The translations under genes were made by a program, and so were the position numbers. From assembly GCA_027919835.1 (NCBI GenBank), contig JANVFP010000010.1:1302001-1366000 (forward strand): a stretch of 64,000 bases of DNA, given 5' to 3'. The stretch's first letter is position 1. Each line of letters opens with the position of its first letter. This stretch comes from Lentinula raphanica. Taxonomy: Eukaryota; Basidiomycota; Agaricomycetes; Agaricales; Omphalotaceae. Under the pieces are notes generated by a model, which did not search any database, was not told the origin of the DNA, and worked only from the letters and a program-made list of their open reading frames with translations. This document shows positions 58,506-64,000 of the stretch, piece after piece.

Positions 58506-58521
58506 ACTTTGCTGGCAAAGT
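58506..58521. promoter_or_regulatory. Conserved palindrome upstream of secreted-family gene 2
   Basis: The same ACTTTGCTGGCAAAGT as at 56438, ending 73 bp before the ATG. About 160 bp around it aligns with the promoter of member 1 (CTCAACAATCACT, TCTGCGTTCAATA). Confidence 0.55.
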
Positions 58522-58593
58522 CGTATTTGAGGTTCTCGACTCAACAATCACTGTCCCAACTTATCTGCGTTCAATAATCTTCTTCATCCAACT

Positions 58594-59532
58594 ATGCGCT
58601 TCATATCGGGCAGTATCTGCGTTCTGCTTGGTCTCTTTGTTGTTGGTGGTGCGCATCCCGCAAGACGTCGGGGCACTGGTTCAAGTGCTGCGTCGACCAG
58701 AGGTGCTGCGTCCAGTTCAGCCGTATCAGAATTGTCAAGAGTTCTGAATGAGCAGGAAATCCTTGATCCTGTGGTACGTGTCAACTCAGTCACTCAATGA
58801 AGTCATTGCTCACCTCTCTCGAAATCAAGGATTTCCTCACCAAATTTAGTACATTCAAAGTGCACAGTGGGGGTGTTCTAGAGGGAATATCCACGGAAGG
58901 GGTTGAAATCGATGAGATGACCAAACGACCGAATGGTATTTGCGAGGGACCATGGGTCAAAGTCAACTTGATGCCTGCCGCTTGGCCAGACTCTGTCAAG
59001 CAACTTCCGAGTCCTCCATCGCCCTCCGTCTCAACTACGCCGTACGCGCAAAGCACTATCCTCCTTCTACTCCAGCAGTCAGGAGTCCTGTCATCGGTGA
59101 CGATTAACGGCCCAGGCTGTGTCCACTTCACCTTCAATCTTCATGATGCAGAGGCTGCAATCCCAATAGTGTACGGTATTGGAGCTCAAGTCAGCATTTA
59201 CAGTGGCTCTGGTGCATGCCTCGCTGTTTCTCATGCGCACATCGACCCTGTGGCATTAGGCAAAACTCGTCCCTCTGCCACCTTGACCGCCTCGTCGCGT
59301 TTGTATCTTGTGCAAATTGAAGAATTCAACGGTGAGTTATCATTGGAGCCAGCGTCGGGAGTGAAAGGTGCAATAAAGCAATGCTACGAGTTCCTAAAAT
59401 CTACGTTCTCTGGGGCCCGCCGGGCACACGACGAGCTACCTATACAAGGGCAGCTGCCAGTGAGTAATCAGTGGACGTGTGTTGGTTGAGACTGACAGCG
59501 TCGCATTCTAGAGCCAAGGACATCATGCTTAA
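58594..59532 (+). CDS. Tandem secreted-protein family, member 2
   Basis: MRFISGSICVLLGLFVVGGA is almost the same signal peptide as member 1. The linker is Ala/Ser-rich (GSSAASTRGAASSSAVSE) and ends NEQEILDPV. After a 58 bp intron: DFLTKFSTFKVHSGGVLEGI, ICEGPWVKVNLMPAAWPDSV, STTPYAQSTILLLLQQSGVL, CVHFTFNLHDAEAAIPIVYG, GAQVSIYSGSGACLAVSHAH and IKQCYEFLKSTFSGARRAHD. The final exon again encodes SQGHHA, then TAA at 59530-59532. The exon-intron plan is the same as in member 1, and the two are the closest pair. The reading frame is open throughout. Function is unknown. Confidence 0.78.
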
Positions 59533-60228
59533 TACACTCCGACATCCGACGTCGTCCTGTATCAGGATTCATATGGGTCTGCGGTGGATGAGGCCTGAGG
59601 TCTCGAGGACAGAGATAGAATGTGGTTCCGGAGCAGCTCTGGCGATGACAAGGATTGAAGTGGAATCGAGGAGGTCAGTGGTGCACCGTATGGAAGAGGG
59701 AGGAGGAGGAGGAGTTGAGATAGGGGAGTAATCAATCTTCTCTTTGAATCGAAGCATTGTACGTAGCGTGTTTATTTCTCTGATATGCATGCAATTCGTC
59801 CAGTCGATGAGAGATGTGTCGGTGGCTTATTCATCTGACTACATACTTAGTATCCTGAGGCTGATCGAATTCTACCCACAGTTTGAGTGCACTTGAAGAG
59901 ATGATGCGCCGCCATCCACAAGTTGTTTAATGCCCATCTATTTGCCTTGAACTCTAACACCGACGACGTAGTCGTTGGGTTTTCCAGTTCGCATCCAAAA
60001 TTGCCTCTGTCACTTCTCTCGGAGATGGTTGTCCTTGTCTTCCTGCACTCGAAATCTTCCGACCGTCCGCCGTCCGATGGGCGTTGATATTGGGCAATGG
60101 CAAGACAGTATAGCTTTTTTGATGGATTATGGAAGATAACAATCAATCGTCGCAGCGTTTCAAAAGGTTTCAAACTCAGCTCTAAATTTCTTGTAACAAC
60201 CCCCCACCTCCCACGTACCAGTAGTACC
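59533..60228. other. Spacer between family members 2 and 3
   Basis: The 3' flank resembles that of member 1, including a GGAGGAGGAGG run near 59698. The middle has only an unsupported minus-strand frame (59847-60230). Confidence 0.45.
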
Positions 60229-60244
60229 ACTTTGCTGGCAAAGT
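60229..60244. promoter_or_regulatory. Conserved palindrome upstream of secreted-family gene 3
   Basis: ACTTTGCTGGCAAAGTCGTACT, of which the first 16 bases match the sites before members 1 and 2. Here it ends 113 bp before the ATG. The rest of the promoter is less alike, so the palindrome stands out as conserved. Confidence 0.55.
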
Positions 60245-60356
60245 CGTACTCGAGTCTCTTATCTCAACTTCGTTTTTGCCTTCGATCCTCTTCGATCCTG
60301 CTCATACAGCGCCAGAGATCTTCTCCCTTGCCTGTTCAGACTTGCTCTATCCAACT

Positions 60357-61586
60357 ATGCGCTTCATCATCCCCGGTACCTGCGTTCTGCTTGGTCTATC
60401 CGTTGTCGGTGGTGCTCGTCCTACAGGACCTGGTGGCACTGATTCTAGTGCCCCGTCTACGAATTCAGGCGCTGCGTCCACGAAAAGCTCAGTCACTGCG
60501 TATACGATTCCAGGCGCTGCGTCCACGAAAAGTTCAATTACTGCATACACCAATACAGGCGCTGCGTCCGAGTCTGCCAACTCAGCTGAATCGCGATATA
60601 AAGTTCTCAGCCAGAAAGAAATCTTTGATCTTACGGTACGTGTCAACTTAGTGAGCCAGCGGAGTCATTGCTCACCTCTCAGCTTCAAGGATATCTTCAC
60701 CAAAACCAATACATACGAAGTGGTTGACGGTGATATACAGGCGTTACCCATGCAAGACAAACGTTTGCCACGTGAAGAACGTGGCAGATATGCTAGTAGG
60801 CGACCGCACATTCTCGAAGGAAAACCGTGGATTGGAATCGAGCTACTCACAAGTGACGTAGAAAGCTCATGGTCAATGCCCAACCAAGATCTGAAACCCC
60901 AACCACTCTACTCGGCTACACCATACGCGAAAAGCATTGTCCTCCTTCTGCTGCAGCAGTCAGGCATCTTAGCTCAGGATATCATCAAGGATGCCTTTGT
61001 ACACTTCGTCTCGAACTACAACGATGTGTGGGCTTCGGTTGCAAAAGACGCGGGTTTTCACTTTCATGTCGTTATCTACGATTCCACGGACAGGCATCTA
61101 GCCGATTATTACGGCTACGTGCGCACAGGTGGAAAAAACGACATACCTTATCCCCTCGGCCGATTAGAGGGCATATCGCATTCGCCTTCTTTCCACGTCA
61201 GAAGTATCTACACGGGGAAGGTGTTGCAAGAGACAAGAGGAGAAGCGGGAATGGGAAAGTGTCTGGCTTATTTGAAGATTGTGTTCTCAGAGGCCGAGGC
61301 GCATAACAAGCAACTCATCGTGACGCCGCCATCTACACAAGGGCCACAGCTGCAAGTCACCACTGATCACAGTGCTAGTGAGTTCTCGTTGCAGATGTGA
61401 CTGACGGCTGTGACTGACAGTATTGTATTCTGCATTCCAGAGAGAAAAAGACCGTCCAACGAGGAGTCACCCACACAAGGGCCATTACCTGACAGTGCTA
61501 TTAGTGAGTCCTCGACGCACACGCGACTGACGATTGATATTGACAGTGTTGTGTTCTGCATTCCAGAAAGAGAGAGACCGTCGTGA
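60357..61586 (+). CDS. Tandem secreted-protein family, member 3 (diverged, extended)
   Basis: The signal peptide is MRFIIPGTCVLLGLSVVGGA. The linker is longer and holds 15-residue repeats (GAASTKSSVTAYTIP, GAASTKSSITAYTNT, GAASESANS). After the first intron: DIFTKTNTYEVVDGDIQALP, ILEGKPWIGIELLTSDVESS, SATPYAKSIVLLLLQQSGIL, AFVHFVSNYNDVWASVAKDA, FHFHVVIYDSTDRHLADYYG and KCLAYLKIVFSEAEAHNKQL. The 3' end differs from members 1 and 2. Two introns of exactly 63 bp (61378-61440 and 61504-61566) flank a 63 nt exon, giving KRKRPSNEESPTQGPLPDSA and a final IKRERPS with TGA at 61584-61586. The duplicated intron-exon unit looks recent. About 350 aa, function unknown. Confidence 0.75.
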
Positions 61587-61937
61587 CTCAAATAACATCT
61601 AATGATGACGACCCATATGAGGCAGTAGTGGATGGGACAAAGAAGATAGAGCTAGAGCGGATACGAGGAAGATCCAGCGTTTGCAGGGGAAGCGACCTCC
61701 AGATGTTCGAAGGCTCAGAGGGGGAGGGAGTAAAGTGAATCAAAGCGCTGTACTCAATATATTTATATGCATGAGTTTGATCATGAAACAGTCGATCCAG
61801 CTTGAGTATAGTACAATCGTACAGGGTATATACAAAGGTATGCAGTGCTTAGTGAGACCACAACTGTCCTTGAGATGTCTTTCGTACGTTACTACAATGT
61901 CTGCTTCACTGGATTTCCAACAATCAATTGGCAGATG
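61587..61937. other. Convergent intergenic stretch
   Basis: The 3' flanks of member 3 and of the small basic gene. No gene is seen here. Confidence 0.5.
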
Positions 61938-62385
61938 TCAAATATGTCGATGCTCTCGTTCATAATACTTTTCCTGCTCGCGCTTGCGTCGGGGAGTACT
62001 GCGAATCCCGAACGTGCGCTTGACCTTGGTCATGAACGGGACATGAGTACTTCGGCCCTATTTACGAAAGGCATTCAAATCAAAGAGTTAGTTTTATACA
62101 CATGCAGTGCTGTTCCGAACTCACCATTGCTCGAAGTTCATGTTTAGCATGTTTACGGCCTGCACTGGTAGTATTGGGATTCGCAAGTGCTGCTTCTGTG
62201 TACGAGAATCAAAGATCAGATCAGTGAGTCGACTCCCCTAGGCTGAAGTTGATTGAAAGAATGTATTTACTGTAGCCAGCAGCAACATGATCGGGATCAC
62301 GACGATGATAATAACGCTCTCGTCGACGTGAGCTGGAGGAAGTGGAATGTGTGCGAGGATGGCGACGAGTGGAGAAAAGAGGCAT
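61938..62385 (-). CDS. Small basic conserved basidiomycete protein
   Basis: Three exons join in phase. From ATG at 62385 they read MPLFSTRRHPRTHSTSSSSR, RRERYYHRRDPDHVAAGYK, AALANPNTTSAGRKHAKHEL, RAMGRSTHVPFMTKVKRTFG and IRSTPRRKREQEKYYEREHR HI, with TGA at 61938-61940. That is about 101 aa. The block K-A-A-L-x-N-P-N-T-T-x-x-G-R-x-H-A-K-x-E-L-x-A-M-G-R followed by a Lys-rich IRSTPRR tail recalls a family of short, very basic proteins I associate with basidiomycete genomes; its function is not known to me. The exons are too short to be found as ordinary open frames. An opposite-strand frame (61935-62147) with a false signal peptide overlaps it and is rejected. Confidence 0.75.
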
Positions 62386-62764
62386 TTTTTGTGTTCTGAT
62401 GGGTAGGAAGAAATAAGAGGAGAACGGGATCCAGCTCCAAGTTATAAACCAAAGAGAAATGAAGTTTAGCGTCACCTACGTCAATACCTGTCAATACTCC
62501 AATGAATCCAGCAGGAGCTGGAGAGAAACGCGTTGTTATGAGCGCGTTTTGGTATGACGTCACGCGCCGTATGTCCGACACTGAACAACAGGCTACAGAA
62601 CCAATTGAATTCTTAGAATTTAGCGTAGAGTATCGTCGACGATGAGGGAAAGAAAGCCTCTTTGTGGTAGAATAGATTTAATACATTCACCAGCTTCTTG
62701 ACACTAGCATGTCAAGGCAGACCTCTATTTTGACAGTTTGTTACCTTTTGCTAAGGGCTATGTC
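62386..62764. other. Intergenic stretch between two minus-strand genes
   Basis: The promoter of the small basic gene. It contains TGACGTCA-like TATGACGTCACGC at 62554-62566, a bZIP/CREB-type palindrome. No ORF with support. Confidence 0.45.
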
Positions 62765-64000
62765 CTATGAATCAGGATCATCTAGAAAGTCCCTGTTGTA
62801 TATCGCACCATCACAAGCCTGGACCAGGAGATTCTCGAGCCCCTCCTAGTAGCGAGACAAGCGAAAAGTGCAAGATATACCGACAACAGTAACTCCCATG
62901 AGTACTATCTCCACTAGATGTCCTCCAGCAATACGAGATTCCAGCGAGTACGAATACAGCGACGAAGCGAAGAATGGCGCAAGCCCTCTGGTACCGGAGG
63001 ACACCACTTGTGCTAACCCGTTTACTGAACCTAAAGCGTTCAAGGGAGCGTTCAACACGATGAGTAGGTGCATTGCGTCTACAGAGAACGGATGTCATTT
63101 AATATGAGAAACTCGAGATCTCAATCAGTAGCAACTCACTGAAAGCCGTGACAATCACGGTCGAGACAAAGAGCTGGAAGACAAGAAGTGCCCAGACAAA
63201 TGGAGTCATCCCTCCGGAGAACGCTGCGACGTCACGAATCACCCATAGTAGCGCAAAGTGCACTAGGAAGAAGGAATAGCCGATAACGAATGTCCTCTTG
63301 GGTCCGATCTTCTTCAAGAATTTCGTCAACACGGCCCAGTTCCAGATACCGTTCGCAAAGCCAAAGATACCCATGATGAGACCGACTTGGTACGGAGAGA
63401 GGCCCAAGCCACCAACAGGAACCGAAGTGGTATATATCAGAGGTATGAGAACCTGATACGACATATCAGTAAAAGCGAGGAATCCCATGCCGAGCAGGGA
63501 GATCATCATCCTGGGATCTCTGAGTAGATCGATGGTGGAAGGAGGGGCTTCAACGGATAAAGGAGATTCTGACGGTTCATCAACGGAGCCATATGATGGT
63601 GCTGTTTCGTCTGAGGAACCGTTGAGCAGTGGCGATGATTCTGCAAGTTTTTTCGGCTTCACTTTTCTTGGTAGAGTCTAGCGTTCATGATGACACTGAT
63701 CAGCACCCAACGCAATGATAATGATGAATTACATATGTGGTCGTACCTCTTTAAGACCCCAGCAGGATAATAGAAAGGCAGCGAAGGCGATCGTTCCCGC
63801 AGCGAAACAGGCAAGGAACCAAGGGTATTGTTGAAAGAACGCAAACTTTCCAAAGACGTGAGGCCATCGTGCAGCTGGATCAGCGAGTATGCCACCAATT
63901 GCGGGTCTGTATGCAGATAACCGTATGTGAACGACTGAAGCCAAACTTACCGCAAGATAATCACTTACCCAACAGTGATCCCTATTGTATACACAATCGG
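62765..64000 (-). CDS. MFS transporter, C-terminal part (5' end beyond the window)
   Basis: The gene runs off the right edge. The first visible coding piece reads PIVYTIGITVG before a GTAAGT donor. Next is GGILADPAARWPHVFGKFAF, QQYPWFLACFAAGTIAFAAF, then the cytosolic loop with KKLAESSPLLNGSSDETAPS. The second half has MMISLLGMGFLAFTDMSYQV, PYQVGLIMGIFGFANGIWNW, KKIGPKRTFVIGYSFFLVHF and MTPFVWALLVFQLFVSTVIV. After an intron: NAPLNALGSVNGLAQVVSSG, TRGLAPFFASSLYSYSLES, ending FLDDPDS with TAG at 62765-62767. GGILADPAxRWP is typical of fungal drug:H+ antiporter-like (ZIFL/tetracycline-resistance-like) carriers. Substrate unknown. Confidence 0.88.

Noticed and set aside
61935..62147. Plus-strand 70-codon ORF starting MSNMSMLSFIILFLLALAS, looking like a small secreted protein
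   Set aside because: The minus strand of the same bases encodes the spliced conserved basic protein (61938-62385), whose exons fit in phase and match a known pattern. The plus frame is its shadow.

Overview
This is a window of nuclear DNA from a filamentous basidiomycete, most likely an Agaricomycete. Most genes are split by many introns of about 45-110 bp with GT..AG ends. The gene content is fungal: a Zn2Cys6 regulator, Nic96/Nup93, a fungal MscS/EF-hand channel, a DUF3445 protein, and a short basic protein of a type I associate with basidiomycetes. All coordinates and splice joints were read by eye from the sequence; domain names rest on recognised family motifs, not on searches.

Layout. 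1-3060 is an AT-rich, strongly CpG-depleted, decayed copy of the segment at about 4050-5400. It carries two related MITE-like inverted-repeat elements. The intact copy encodes a conserved protein of unknown function (4388-5351). 6657-26169 looks like a catabolic gene cluster: an MFS carboxylate-type transporter, an HpcH/HpaI aldolase, a hydrolase-SnoaL fusion, a zinc alcohol/polyol dehydrogenase, a Zn2Cys6 regulator, a SnoaL-like protein, an FAD monooxygenase, an alpha/beta hydrolase and an aldo/keto reductase. It includes two head-to-head gene pairs. A PARP-type zinc-finger gene sits inside it. CGG-Nx-CCG palindromes typical of Zn2Cys6 binding sites lie in several of its promoters.

26539-51031 is mostly housekeeping and surface genes: a kelch protein, an unknown secreted protein, two type I membrane proteins on either side of Nic96/Nup93, ATP synthase subunit d, an intron-containing tRNA-Val(CAC), the MscS-like channel, another secreted protein, an isolated copia Gag-like gene, and a membrane-anchored DUF3445 protein.

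51980-62000 is an accessory zone. It has a 0.5 kb element with 27 bp terminal inverted repeats and seven internal copies of a TTCGGGTAAAA motif. Next comes a full Mutator-like element (52566-56210) with identical 161 bp inverted repeats and an open transposase gene. Then come three tandem paralogues of an unknown secreted protein, each with the same palindrome upstream. The window ends with a small basic conserved gene and a partial MFS transporter running off the right edge.

I found no CRISPR array, rRNA or prokaryotic-type system. The points most worth following are the catabolic cluster with its candidate operators, the apparently intact MULE, and the tandem secreted family with its shared promoter element.
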